Origin: Piscinibacter sp. XHJ-5
Lineage (GTDB): Bacteria > Pseudomonadota > Gammaproteobacteria > Burkholderiales > Burkholderiaceae_C
DNA length: 64,000 nt
NCBI RefSeq assembly: GCF_029855045.1
Contig: NZ_CP123228.1
Span: 2,108,001 to 2,172,000, forward strand
Direction of reading: 5' to 3'
Under the pieces are notes generated by a model. The model worked only from the letters and a program-made list of their open reading frames with translations. It had not been told where the DNA came from and did no database searches. Below, one piece after another: positions 8,020 through 16,156 of the stretch. The translations under genes and the position numbers were made by a program. How positions within the stretch are numbered: position 1 is the first letter of the stretch; each line of letters starts with the position of its first letter.

Positions 8020-8975
8020 ACGGGCACGACGGGCGCGCACAGCTCGCACGAGAACACGCCGGTCTTCTCGTCGAAGGCGAAGTCGGCGCCGTAGATCTCG
8101 ATGCGCGGACCGTCGTCGGGGCGGTAGCCGGTGGCCGGCAACCCTTCGATCATGAAGCGGCCCCAGGCGCCGTCGACCTCGTCGGTCGCGCCGGAAAAGC
8201 GCGTGCAGGCATAGCGCCCGCCCGGCAGCGCCTGCACACCGATCTCGCCATGGGGCAGGAACCCGGGACCGACTTCGACGCAGGCGTCGTAGCGGCATTG
8301 CTGCGGCGACGTCACCATCGGGTTGTCGTGCGCCACGCCGTACATCGTGCGGCGCGGCTGCATCAGCCCCTGCTGCTCGCACCAGGCGGCAAAGCGAAGC
8401 CAGGTCTTCGGAATGCCGGAGTTGCCGTAGGGGCCGACGCAGCGCATGTAGGCCACCCGCACCTCGGGCAAGGTCCTGATCTGCACCTCCATCGGATCTC
8501 CTTGTGCCGGCTCGACGCTGCCCGTCGGCCAGAGCTCGGGATCGTGCTTGAACGCCAGTGCCACCTCTTGATGCGTGTTGCGATCGGCTTGATGAATCTT
8601 GCTGAGCTGTCGCCAGCGCGACTCGGCCCAGTCGCGTGACGCCCCGCGCCGCCAGGCCGTGGGCGTGACGCCGAAGTGCGCGCTGAAGGCGCGGGTGAAG
8701 ACCTCGGCCGAGCCGAAACCCACTTCCAGCGCGATGCGCGAGGCCGCCATCTCGGGCGCGGCCACCAGGCGCCCCGCGCTCACCTCGAGCCGGCGCCGAC
8801 GCACGCACTGGGCCAGCGTCTCGCCGGTCGTCTCGTGGAACACGCGATGGAAGTGCCAGGGCGAGAAGTGCGCGACTGCGGCCAGGGTCTGCAGGTCCAG
8901 CGGCTCGGTCAGGTGCGCATCGATGTAGTCGATGACCCGGTTGATGCGGCTGACGGTGGAAGGATGGGCGGGCAT
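8016..8975 (-). CDS. AraC-family regulator with GyrI-like effector domain
   Basis: A 319-residue protein with an N-terminal AraC DNA-binding domain (about 10-110, two helix-turn-helix units, LQTLAAVAHFSPWHFHRVF and IALEVGFGSAEVFTRAF) and a C-terminal GyrI/SbmC-like small-molecule-binding domain (about 165-319, starting MEVQIRTLPEVRVAYMRCVG). This order is that of Rob/BltR-like regulators that sense hydrophobic compounds. Start chosen at ATG 8975, where the conserved region begins; the in-frame ATG at 9086 adds arginine-rich sequence. It converges on the GFA gene with a 4-base overlap. No target site was identified. Confidence 0.88.
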   Translation of the reverse strand: MPAHPSTVSRINRVIDYIDAHLTEPLDLQTLAAVAHFSPWHFHRVFHETTGETLAQCVRRRRLEVSAGRLVAAPEMAASRIALEVGFGSAEVFTRAFSAHFGVTPTAWRRGASRDWAESRWRQLSKIHQADRNTHQEVALAFKHDPELWPTGSVEPAQGDPMEVQIRTLPEVRVAYMRCVGPYGNSGIPKTWLRFAAWCEQQGLMQPRRTMYGVAHDNPMVTSPQQCRYDACVEVGPGFLPHGEIGVQALPGGRYACTRFSGATDEVDGAWGRFMIEGLPATGYRPDDGPRIEIYGADFAFDEKTGVFSCELCAPVVPV

Positions 8976-9033
8976 GGACAGCACTATGCAGCGCTGTTGG
9001 CGGAATTGCCGTCTGCGGGATGTCCGGCAGGCG

Positions 9034-10506
9034 TCAGCCGTTCTTCGCCACCCACTCGATGAACGCATCGAGCGAAGGCGTCGCACGCGCCGCCTGCGGG
9101 TGGTTCACGATCGCCGCGACGGCGTACACCTTGCCGCTGCGCGCGCGCACGTAGCCGGCCAGCGCACGCGTGTCGCGCAGCGTGCCGGTCTTCAGCCACG
9201 CCTGGCCGGTCGCCGACCCGCTGCGCATTCGCTGCGCGAGCGTGCCGTCCACGCCGGCGATCGGCAGCGAATCCACGAAGACGGTGGAGCCGCCGGCGCG
9301 CCAGGCACCCAGCAGCAGCTGCACCATCGCCCTCGGCTTGCCGCGCTCGGCTCGCGACTGGCCCGAGCCGATGTCGATGTGGATGTCGTCGTCTGCCAGG
9401 CCCTTTTCGCGCAGCCAGCCGTGCACCCGCTCCTGCGCGCGTGACAGCGCGCCCAGCGGCGTGGTGGCGCCGCTGGCCAGTGACAGCAGCAGGTTGCGGG
9501 CCGCCACGTTGTTGCTGGTCTTGTTGATCTCCCGGATCAGCTCCGGCAGCGGCGTCGACACCTCGCTGCTCCACGCCGGCGGCGGGGCGTCCGCGGCGTC
9601 GGGCGCCGCCGGCCGGCGCTGTGCCTCCACGACGCGGCCGCCCAGCTTGCCGCCGGTCTGCGCCCACAGCGCCGTGACCAGCCGCGGCGTCGGGACCACC
9701 GCCGGGGCCGGCGCGGCCAGGCGCATCGCCGCGGTCGGCCGCACGAAGGCGACGTCGCGCGCACCGCAACCGTCGTCCCAGCGGCCGCGCACCCACAGCG
9801 TCGGCAGGCCGGAAGTCTGCTGCGGCGACTTCCATTGCGCCCAGGCCTGGCAGCCGCCGCCCATGAAGACGTCGTTGACCACCTGTACGCCCAGCGGATG
9901 CGGGCGCAGGGTGACGGCGGCGCGCTGGGACCTGGTGGGATGCACCGCCACGACCAGCGCGCCTCGGTTGAAGGTGCGCGCATCCGACGCCATGCCGGTC
10001 GCGCGCTCCTCGGCGGCGGTGCCCGCCTGGGTCGGATGCTCCTCGTGCAGAAGGTCGAGCCGCTCCAGGACGATGTTGCCGGCGACGTGCACCAGGCCCT
10101 CGGCGCGCATCTGGCGGAACCAGCGCGCCAGCTCGGTCGGCGTGAGGCCGGCATCGCCGCCGGCAATGACCAGATCGCCGGCGAGACGACCGTTCACCAG
10201 CGGGCCGGCGGCGTAGGCCTCCGTGCGCCAGCGGTGCGCCTCGCCGAGAAGGTCGAGCGCGGCCAGCGAGGTGACGATCTTGGCAGTCGATCCGAGGGTG
10301 AACGGCCGCTCGGCGTTCAGCGTCGCCAGCGGAGTCGGCGCGCCTGCGTCGACCGGGCGCACGTCGAAGCCGAAGCTCGCCAGCGGCAGCCCGGAGGCGC
10401 CCAGCGCTTTCGCCACCTCGGTCGGAAGCGCCGGGGCGGCCTGCACGATGGCCGAGCACAGCCCGACCGCGACGCCGAGCCAAAGGGTTCGCGCACGATG
10501 TTGCAC
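9034..10506 (-). CDS. dacB: D-alanyl-D-alanine carboxypeptidase/endopeptidase (PBP4 type)
   Basis: A 490-residue exported protein. A signal peptide with an AxA cleavage site (IVQAAPALP) covers about residues 1-23. The three penicillin-binding motifs are present: STAK (Ser73, Lys76), SNN (332-334) and KTG (439-441), with the long insertion between the first two that marks the PBP4/peptidase S13 family. These enzymes trim or cut peptidoglycan cross-links in the periplasm and are not essential in E. coli. The gene stands alone on the minus strand, 108 bases downstream of the aldolase gene. Confidence 0.9.
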   Translation of the reverse strand: MQHRARTLWLGVAVGLCSAIVQAAPALPTEVAKALGASGLPLASFGFDVRPVDAGAPTPLATLNAERPFTLGSTAKIVTSLAALDLLGEAHRWRTEAYAAGPLVNGRLAGDLVIAGGDAGLTPTELARWFRQMRAEGLVHVAGNIVLERLDLLHEEHPTQAGTAAEERATGMASDARTFNRGALVVAVHPTRSQRAAVTLRPHPLGVQVVNDVFMGGGCQAWAQWKSPQQTSGLPTLWVRGRWDDGCGARDVAFVRPTAAMRLAAPAPAVVPTPRLVTALWAQTGGKLGGRVVEAQRRPAAPDAADAPPPAWSSEVSTPLPELIREINKTSNNVAARNLLLSLASGATTPLGALSRAQERVHGWLREKGLADDDIHIDIGSGQSRAERGKPRAMVQLLLGAWRAGGSTVFVDSLPIAGVDGTLAQRMRSGSATGQAWLKTGTLRDTRALAGYVRARSGKVYAVAAIVNHPQAARATPSLDAFIEWVAKNG

Positions 10507-10614
10507 GTCGCTGTCGAGGCAAGGAGCATGCCTCGCGAGCCTGCGGGGCGCGTGGCGGCGCGCCGCCCGCGTTCCGGCAAAACCTGCCGGAAGGCCGGCA
10601 AAAAAGTCGGCCGG

Positions 10615-11388
10615 TCAGGCGATCTGATCGAGCGTGACGCCGGCGCGCCGAACGGCGGCCCAGAACACCTTGGAGAACAGGTCGCGCTGCGGATCCGCGT
10701 CCTGGACGCTGCTCGACGACATGGCGAGCGCCTGTGCCGTGAGCGGCAGATTGGGCCCGGGCATCGAGCCGCTGAGGACCTGGATCTCGCAGGCACGCTG
10801 AAGCACGTACATCCAGTAGAAGGCCGATGCGATGTCGTGCTCGGCGACGAGCAGCCCGTGGTTGCGCAGCAGCAGGCAGGTCTTGTCGCCGAGATGCTCG
10901 ACCAGCCGCGCCTGCTCGCCTTCATCAACCGTGACGCCTTCGAAGTCGTGATAGGCGACGCGCCCATGCAGGAAGGCGGCGTAGAAGTTGTCCATCGCCA
11001 GGCCCTCGGCCTTGCACGACACCGCGATGCCGGCCGAATGGTGGGTGTGGATGATGCAGTGCGCGTCGTCGCGCGCGCGGTGGATCGCGCTGTGGATGAC
11101 GAAGCCCGCGCGGTTCACCGGATGGTCGTCGCGGCCGATCGTGTTGCCGGCGAGGTCGACCTTGACCAGGTTGCGGGCCGTGACCTCGCCGTAGTGCAGG
11201 CCGAACGGGTTGATGAGGTAGTGCCGCTCGGGTCCCGGCAGGCGCACGGTGATGTGGTTGAAGATCTCCTCGACCCAGCCGCGCCTGTCGAAGACACGGT
11301 AGCAAGCCGCGAGCTCGAGCCGCAGTCGCCATTCGTCGAGCTCGCAATCGTGCGGGCGCGTACGCTCGATGTCGTTGATAGTGAACAT
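10615..11388 (-). CDS. Class II aldolase/adducin family protein
   Basis: A 257-residue protein of the fuculose-phosphate-aldolase/adducin fold. The zinc ligands appear in HTHHSAG (His114, His116) and RNHGLL (His177), with the upstream substrate-binding NHITVRLPG and GEVTARNLVKVD. Such genes in Burkholderiales are often orphan class II aldolases with unknown substrate. Start at ATG 11388, where the family sequence begins; the longer in-frame start overlaps the sigma-factor gene. No strong ribosome-binding sequence is seen upstream. It follows the ECF sigma gene by 23 bases on the same strand and may be read from the same transcript. Confidence 0.85.
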   Translation of the reverse strand: MFTINDIERTRPHDCELDEWRLRLELAACYRVFDRRGWVEEIFNHITVRLPGPERHYLINPFGLHYGEVTARNLVKVDLAGNTIGRDDHPVNRAGFVIHSAIHRARDDAHCIIHTHHSAGIAVSCKAEGLAMDNFYAAFLHGRVAYHDFEGVTVDEGEQARLVEHLGDKTCLLLRNHGLLVAEHDIASAFYWMYVLQRACEIQVLSGSMPGPNLPLTAQALAMSSSSVQDADPQRDLFSKVFWAAVRRAGVTLDQIA

Positions 11389-11411
11389 GTTAAGTATTCC
11401 GGAAGCGGGCG

Positions 11412-12278
11412 CTATGGTACTCCCGACGCCGAGGTGTCGCCATGCCCGAGCATCGGGCTGGCCGCGATGACGTGCCGCAGCCGTCGGGTGACCTCTTCGG
11501 GCATCTTCCACTCCGGCGTCCGGCGCAGCACCGCGGCGATGCGGTGCATCAGTGACAGCTCGCGATAGCCCTCGTCGAGTGCAGGCTCCGGCTCGCTGCG
11601 GCTCATGTTGCGGATCTTCACCGGATGGCCGGCCGCGCGGCATGCGAGCGCCTGGCGCGTGCAGCTGCAGCGCGCGTTCTCGTCGACCAGGCCGCAGCGT
11701 CCTTGGAGGAAGTCATGCAGGCGCCGGCGGCCGCGCGACAGCCGCTGGCGATACGCGGCCGGACTGATGCCGAGCACACGGGCCCCGTGCGCCGTGTCGA
11801 CGCCGAAGATCTCGCTGAGGACCAGCGCCAGGCGCTGGTCGACGTCCAGCCCCATGAGCATGCCTTGCGTGCAGCGCAGGCCGAGCTCTCTGGCTTCGTG
11901 CCGCAGCGCCGGGTCGTCGCGGTGGCTGCCGATGTCGGCGTGCGCTGTCGCGGCCAGCCCCGCATCGAGCCGCTCGGCCATGGCGTCCAGGCTGGCCATC
12001 GCGCGCCTGTCGCGTCGCTCGGCGGCATCGCGCAGGTGATTGGCGGCGATGCTGTGGACCCAGGTCGCGAACGTGCTGCGGCGCTCGAACGACGCCAGCG
12101 AGGTGACGATGCGGATCAGGATCTCCTGCGACGCGTCCTGCGCGTCGGCCGGCGAGCCGAGCATGCGCAGCGACAGGCGGTACACCTGGTGCTGGATGCC
12201 GGCGATCAGCTGTTCCAGCGCGCGCTCGCTGCCGGCGACCGCGGCCTCGATCAGCGGCAGGGCCTCGTGGTCGTTCAT
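11412..12278 (-). CDS. ECF-type RNA polymerase sigma factor with Cys-rich tail
   Basis: A 288-residue sigma-70 family protein. Region 2 shows LGSPADAQDASQEILIRI and the promoter-melting stretch STFATWVHSIAANHLRD; region 4 shows the HTH VLGISPAAYRQRLSRGRRRL. Beyond region 4 is an extension of about 100 residues that begins with a cysteine cluster (RCGLVDENARCSC, then ACRA), which could bind metal or respond to redox state. The ATG at 12278 overlaps the stop of the upstream hotdog thioesterase gene by four bases. No anti-sigma gene is next to it, so the extension may provide control. That role is inference. Confidence 0.85.
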   Translation of the reverse strand: MNDHEALPLIEAAVAGSERALEQLIAGIQHQVYRLSLRMLGSPADAQDASQEILIRIVTSLASFERRSTFATWVHSIAANHLRDAAERRDRRAMASLDAMAERLDAGLAATAHADIGSHRDDPALRHEARELGLRCTQGMLMGLDVDQRLALVLSEIFGVDTAHGARVLGISPAAYRQRLSRGRRRLHDFLQGRCGLVDENARCSCTRQALACRAAGHPVKIRNMSRSEPEPALDEGYRELSLMHRIAAVLRRTPEWKMPEEVTRRLRHVIAASPMLGHGDTSASGVP

Positions 12279-12772
12279 CGCGCGTCCTCCTTGGCCTGCG
12301 GCCGCACCACCGCGATCGTGGCCAGTGCCGTCGCCACCAGCTCGCGACGCCCGCCGTCGAGCGCGTACACGTCGGCGCGGCTGACGACCTGCCGCCGGCC
12401 GGCACGCACCACTTCGCCGATCACCTCGAGCAGCTCGCCGCGAGCCGGCGCCAGCAGGTTGATCTTGTACTCCGAGGTCACGACATCGCCGACCAGCGTC
12501 GCCGCCGTCCACGACGCGGCCGTGTCCGCGAGGTAGCCCAGCACCGCGCCGTGCACCTGGCCGTGATGCTGGCGCAGGTCGTCGCGGACCGGCAGTTGCA
12601 GCACGACCCGGCCCGGACGGATGTCGCCTATGCGCGTGCCCATCCAGCGGGCGAACGGACTGCGCGTGATGACCTCTTCGCAGATCGCGCGCAGCTCGGC
12701 GGGATCGGTGGTCAGGGCAGCGGGCGCCGGGACGGCGGCCGCAACGGTGGAGGTCGGGGAGGTCGGTTGCAT
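12275..12772 (-). CDS. PaaI-type hotdog-fold thioesterase
   Basis: A 165-residue protein with the hotdog core GQVHGAVLGYLADTAASWTAA, where HG(x)n and the following acid belong to the PaaI/YigI acyl-CoA thioesterase active site. The N-terminal about 25 residues are low-complexity Ala/Pro/Thr and may not be conserved. It is transcribed just upstream of, and overlaps by four bases (ATGA), the ECF sigma gene, an uncommon pairing that suggests one operon. The substrate is unknown; aryl or acyl-CoA esters are the family norm. Confidence 0.82.
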   Translation of the reverse strand: MQPTSPTSTVAAAVPAPAALTTDPAELRAICEEVITRSPFARWMGTRIGDIRPGRVVLQLPVRDDLRQHHGQVHGAVLGYLADTAASWTAATLVGDVVTSEYKINLLAPARGELLEVIGEVVRAGRRQVVSRADVYALDGGRRELVATALATIAVVRPQAKEDAR

Positions 12773-12846
12773 GACGGGCTCCTGGGCTGTGGAACCTGGT
12801 TGGACGGAGCGACCGCCGTCGTTGTGACTGAAGACAGCGCCCGGTC

Positions 12847-13821
12847 TCAGGAGCCGGCCGCCGCGGCCCCCGCGCCGCGCTGCCGGCTGACCGCGCCGGG
12901 CGACATGCCGACGAAGCGCTTGAAGGCGCGGCTGAACGCCGCTTCCGACTGGTAGCCGACGCGGCTCGCCAGCCGCGCGATGCCTTCATCGTGCTGCTGC
13001 AGCCGGATCAGCGCGACGTGCATGCGCCAGCGCGCGACGTACTGCATGGCCGGCATGCCGACCAGCTCGGTGAAGCGCGCCGCGAAGGCGGAGCGCGACA
13101 TGCCCGCTTCGCTCGCGAGCGAGGCCAGGGTCCACGGCTGTGCCGGGTCGCGGTGGACCGCGGCCAGCACCCGCCCGATCTGCCGGTCCTTCAGCGCGCC
13201 CAGCCACCCGGCACGTGCAGCGGGCGCCTCGGCGATCCAGCTGCGGATGGCCTGGATCACCAGGATGTCCGCCAGGCGCGTGACGACCGCCTCGCCGCCG
13301 GGGCGCAGCTCGCGTGCTTCGGCGGCCATCAGGCGCAGCGTGCTGTGCATCCAGTCGGTGTAGGGCGAGCCGGGGGCTTCCATGCCCAGCACGCGCGGCA
13401 GCATGGCGACGAGGTGATGCGCGGCGGGATCGTCGAAGCGGACGGCGCCGCACACCAGGTGCGTCGCGGCCCCGCCGCCGCCCTGGCGCAGGATCTCGTA
13501 GCGCTCGCTCAGCGTCTCGCGCGGCAGCTCGAACAGCTTCGCTGCCGCGCCACCCGGCTCGCTCGCCAGTCGATGTCCCTGGCCGTGCGGCACCAGCGTG
13601 AGGTCGCCCGGCTGCAGCATGCGCGGCGCTTCGCCCGGCACCTCGAGCCAGCAGCGGCCCGCGGTGACGACGTGGAACATCAGGCAGTCCGGCATCGGCG
13701 GCAGCTCCAGTCCCCAGGGCGCCGTGAAGTCGGAGCGGCAATAGAAGACGCCGCTCATGCGCAGGTGATGCAGCGCATCGCCGAGCGCGTCCACCGGTGA
13801 CCAGGGATCGGGGTGTTCCAT
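12847..13821 (-). CDS. AraC-family regulator with N-terminal cupin domain
   Basis: A 324-residue regulator: an N-terminal cupin_6 sensor domain (about 20-200, with LEVPGEAPRMLQPGDLTLVPHGQGH) and a C-terminal AraC DNA-binding domain (about 215-315; HTH cores LASLASEAGMSRSAFAARF and IARLASRVGYQSEAAFSRAF). Start chosen at ATG 13821; an upstream in-frame start at 13935 would run through the divergent promoter and its inverted repeat. The gene is divergent from the NAD(P)H-binding reductase gene at 13965, the usual layout of these regulators with their target oxidoreductase. Confidence 0.87.
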   Translation of the reverse strand: MEHPDPWSPVDALGDALHHLRMSGVFYCRSDFTAPWGLELPPMPDCLMFHVVTAGRCWLEVPGEAPRMLQPGDLTLVPHGQGHRLASEPGGAAAKLFELPRETLSERYEILRQGGGGAATHLVCGAVRFDDPAAHHLVAMLPRVLGMEAPGSPYTDWMHSTLRLMAAEARELRPGGEAVVTRLADILVIQAIRSWIAEAPAARAGWLGALKDRQIGRVLAAVHRDPAQPWTLASLASEAGMSRSAFAARFTELVGMPAMQYVARWRMHVALIRLQQHDEGIARLASRVGYQSEAAFSRAFKRFVGMSPGAVSRQRGAGAAAAGS

Positions 13822-13849
13822 GGGGCTATGGTGCGATTGGGGAGCTTGT

Positions 13850-13870
13850 TCGTCCAGCAAGTCTGGACGA
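13850..13870. promoter_or_regulatory. Perfect inverted repeat in divergent promoter region
   Basis: An 8-bp perfect inverted repeat (TCGTCCAG at 13850-13857 and CTGGACGA at 13863-13870, 5-base spacer) lies between the start of the cupin-AraC regulator and the NmrA-like reductase gene. The position makes it a good candidate operator for the regulator. It could also be a hairpin in one of the leaders, but there is no T run. Confidence 0.5.
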
Positions 13871-13964
13871 TCGAGCATGAAATCACGATGCGCAATCATT
13901 GGAAGTCCTGACTCCGCCGCCGAAACTGGATCCATCGCAAAACTTGATTAGAAGGAGATGAGCG

Positions 13965-14621
13965 ATGAAGGTCCTGGTGGTCGGAGCGACGGGTGGCTCG
14001 GGGCGGGCGGCGGTGAGCGGCCTGCTCGCGGCAGGGCATGAGGTGACGGCGTTCTCGCGCCGTGCGCAGAGCCTGCAGGCGATGTCGCCCGCGCTGCGCT
14101 GCGTGAACGGCGACGCCATGAGCGCCGGCGACGTCGAGCGCGCCGTGCAAGGGCATGACGCGGTGATCGTGGTGCTCGGCATTGCCGAGAGCGCGCTGCG
14201 GGTGCGGCTGCTGGGCAGCGCCGGCACGCCGATGGACGTCCGCTCGGCGGGCACGCGCAACGTCGTTGCCGCGATGAAGCGGCATGGCGTGCGCCGCCTG
14301 GTGGTGCAGTCCAGCTTCGGTGTCGGCGAGACGCGCCACAAGCTGCCGTGGGTGTACCGGCTGATGTTCGCGCTGCTGCTGAAGCCGCAGATCGCCGACA
14401 CGGAGCGGCAGGAGCGCGAGGTGCGCGCCAGCGGCCTCGACTGGGTGATCGCCCAGCCGGTGAACCTGACCGACACGCCCGCCGACACGCCGCCGTTCGT
14501 CTCGGCCGAGGGTCAGACCCGGCGCATGCAGGTGTCGCGGCAGCAGGTGGGGCGCTTTCTGGCCGACGTGGTGCGCGGCGACGCTTTCGTCGGTCGCTCG
14601 GTGGCCCTGTCCGGCGGGTGA
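13965..14621 (+). CDS. NAD(P)H-binding (NmrA/SDR atypical) protein
   Basis: A 218-residue atypical SDR: it opens with MKVLVVGATGGSG, the Rossmann GxxGxxG motif, and keeps the FSR phosphate-binding turn. The classical Tyr-x3-Lys catalytic pair is not evident, as in NmrA-like and NAD(P)H-binding members that act as reductases or redox sensors. A purine-rich GAAGGAGATGAGCG sequence just before the ATG is a strong ribosome-binding site. It is divergent from the cupin-AraC gene, which is likely its regulator, and converges on the cyclic-nucleotide-binding gene with a 3-base gap. Confidence 0.85.
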   Translation: MKVLVVGATGGSGRAAVSGLLAAGHEVTAFSRRAQSLQAMSPALRCVNGDAMSAGDVERAVQGHDAVIVVLGIAESALRVRLLGSAGTPMDVRSAGTRNVVAAMKRHGVRRLVVQSSFGVGETRHKLPWVYRLMFALLLKPQIADTERQEREVRASGLDWVIAQPVNLTDTPADTPPFVSAEGQTRRMQVSRQQVGRFLADVVRGDAFVGRSVALSGG

Positions 14622-14624
14622 GAC

Positions 14625-15125
14625 TCAGTGCACCAGGTCGCGCGCGACGCTCGCCGACGCGTCCGTCGCCGCTTCCATGCCGTTGCGGAAGAGTTGCTCC
14701 ACGGCGGCGCGAAGTCGTCGCGAGACTTCGCGTCCCATGTTCATCTGCACGAGCGCGAACTGCTCGACATCCTGCCTGTACAGCGCATGCAGGTGAGCGG
14801 AGCGGATCTCGATCGCGCTGCAATCCTCGAGGGCCCTGACCGAGGCGCTGCGAGGCATCAGGTCCATCAGCGCCATCTCGCCGAAGCAGTCGCCTTCGGC
14901 CAGTTCGCGCAGCAGGAACGACTGCCCCTTCCAGTGCTTGAGCACCGCCACGCGGCCCTGTTCGAGCACGTACATGCCGGTGGCCGCATCGCCCTCGTGA
15001 AAGAAGAACTCGCCGGCGTGTATCGACACCGACCGCGCCTGGTCCAGCAGGAAGCGCAGGATGTCCTCCCGAATGGCGCCGAAGATCGGCATGCCCTGCA
15101 ACAGTTCGACTCGAGTGGTCTGCAT
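14625..15125 (-). CDS. Cyclic nucleotide-binding domain protein
   Basis: A 166-residue protein holding one Crp-like cNMP-binding beta-roll: FGAIREDILRFLL, GEFFFHEGDAATGMYVLEQGRVAV, and the phosphate-binding cassette GDCFGEMALMDLMPRSASVRA. Contrary to Crp/Fnr regulators there is no C-terminal helix-turn-helix; the protein stops after one long helix. It may therefore act through a partner protein. ATG 15125 is preferred to the upstream start at 15152 because a GGGAG sequence precedes it. Convergent with the NmrA-like gene. Confidence 0.85.
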   Translation of the reverse strand: MQTTRVELLQGMPIFGAIREDILRFLLDQARSVSIHAGEFFFHEGDAATGMYVLEQGRVAVLKHWKGQSFLLRELAEGDCFGEMALMDLMPRSASVRALEDCSAIEIRSAHLHALYRQDVEQFALVQMNMGREVSRRLRAAVEQLFRNGMEAATDASASVARDLVH

Positions 15126-15350
15126 CACCGCTCCCAGACCTCCGGAACGCACCGGTATTGGTCAGTGTAGGCCCCATGACAGGGCATCGCGATCCCTCGA
15201 GATGAGCGTGATGGCTCCGGACAAACCCCTGGATGTCGGACGCTCGCTTTAGGGGGTCAGGGGGTCAGCACGCTTGACAACCCGAAGTGCCGCAGGCTTC
15301 ATACAAGGTCGGTCCGTTCGCCGAGTTGTGGAGTTGTAGAAGGGGGTGCG

Positions 15351-16142
15351 ATGCGACCAACAGTCACTGGAGAAGCCCGCAGGCATCTGGCGGCGTGCTC
15401 CCGCTGCGGAGCTGCCAACGGCATCACCGCCTTGGCCTGCTGGCAGTGCGATCTTCAGCTCATGCCCGAACCGTTGCCGATGCGCCCGGCGGCGTCGGTA
15501 CCGCCGCCGGTCGAGGACGAGGTGCCGGTGGTCGACACGGAAGTGCCGCCGGCAGTGCTCGAGCAGATCCGTGCGCGCGCTGCGGCCGCCGTCGATCACG
15601 ACGGCCCGCGCACCCTGCCGCCGTTCGCGCCGCCGCACGACACCGTCACTGCCAACGATCCGCTGTTCGCCAGCGCGGCGCCGTCAGCCGCCAGGCCCTC
15701 GCGGCTGGTGTGGGCGGTGGCCGCGCTCACGCTGGTGGGCGGCCTGATCGGCTCGCTGCTGTGGCGAGGCGACGAGGCAACGCCGGTGAACGCGAAGGAT
15801 GCGCGCGCTCCAGCGGTGCCGGCGGCCGCGCCCGTGAAGCGCGCCGAGGTCGATCCCCCACCGGTCACGCCGCCGCCGGCCGCTGCCGTCGCCGCGCCCC
15901 AACCCGTGGCGGTCGCGCCGGTCGTCGAGCCGCCGGCCCAGGCGGTGCCGCCGCCGGTGAAGACCGCGCGCAGCAAGCCCGTCGAGCGTGTCGCGCCGCG
16001 TGCGCCGACGCGCAGCGTCGCCGTGCTTCGGCAGGATCCCGTGCCCGAGAGTCCGCCTCGGCCGGAGCAGCCCCCGCCGCCGGTCAAGGCCGCCTGCACG
16101 CCGCAGGTCGCCGCCCTGGCGCTGTGCACGCTCGACCGGTGA
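15351..16142 (+). CDS. Zinc-ribbon, single-membrane-span, proline-rich protein with C-terminal Cys pair
   Basis: A 263-residue protein not matched to a named family. Residues 16-34 form a zinc-ribbon (CSRC, then CWQC). A single membrane helix spans about 121-142 (LVWAVAALTLVGGLIGSLLW), followed by a long Pro/Ala/Val-rich segment. It ends in ACTPQVAALALC plus four residues. The N-terminus is probably cytoplasmic and the rest periplasmic. The TAXI receptor gene starts 14 bases downstream and ends with a related motif (ACTQQEKILGLC plus Lys), so the pair probably act together, for instance at one membrane site. A TTGACA sequence at 15274-15279 may be the -35 element of the operon promoter. Confidence 0.7.
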   Translation: MRPTVTGEARRHLAACSRCGAANGITALACWQCDLQLMPEPLPMRPAASVPPPVEDEVPVVDTEVPPAVLEQIRARAAAAVDHDGPRTLPPFAPPHDTVTANDPLFASAAPSAARPSRLVWAVAALTLVGGLIGSLLWRGDEATPVNAKDARAPAVPAAAPVKRAEVDPPPVTPPPAAAVAAPQPVAVAPVVEPPAQAVPPPVKTARSKPVERVAPRAPTRSVAVLRQDPVPESPPRPEQPPPPVKAACTPQVAALALCTLDR

Positions 16143-16156
16143 AGGAGACGCGACGC

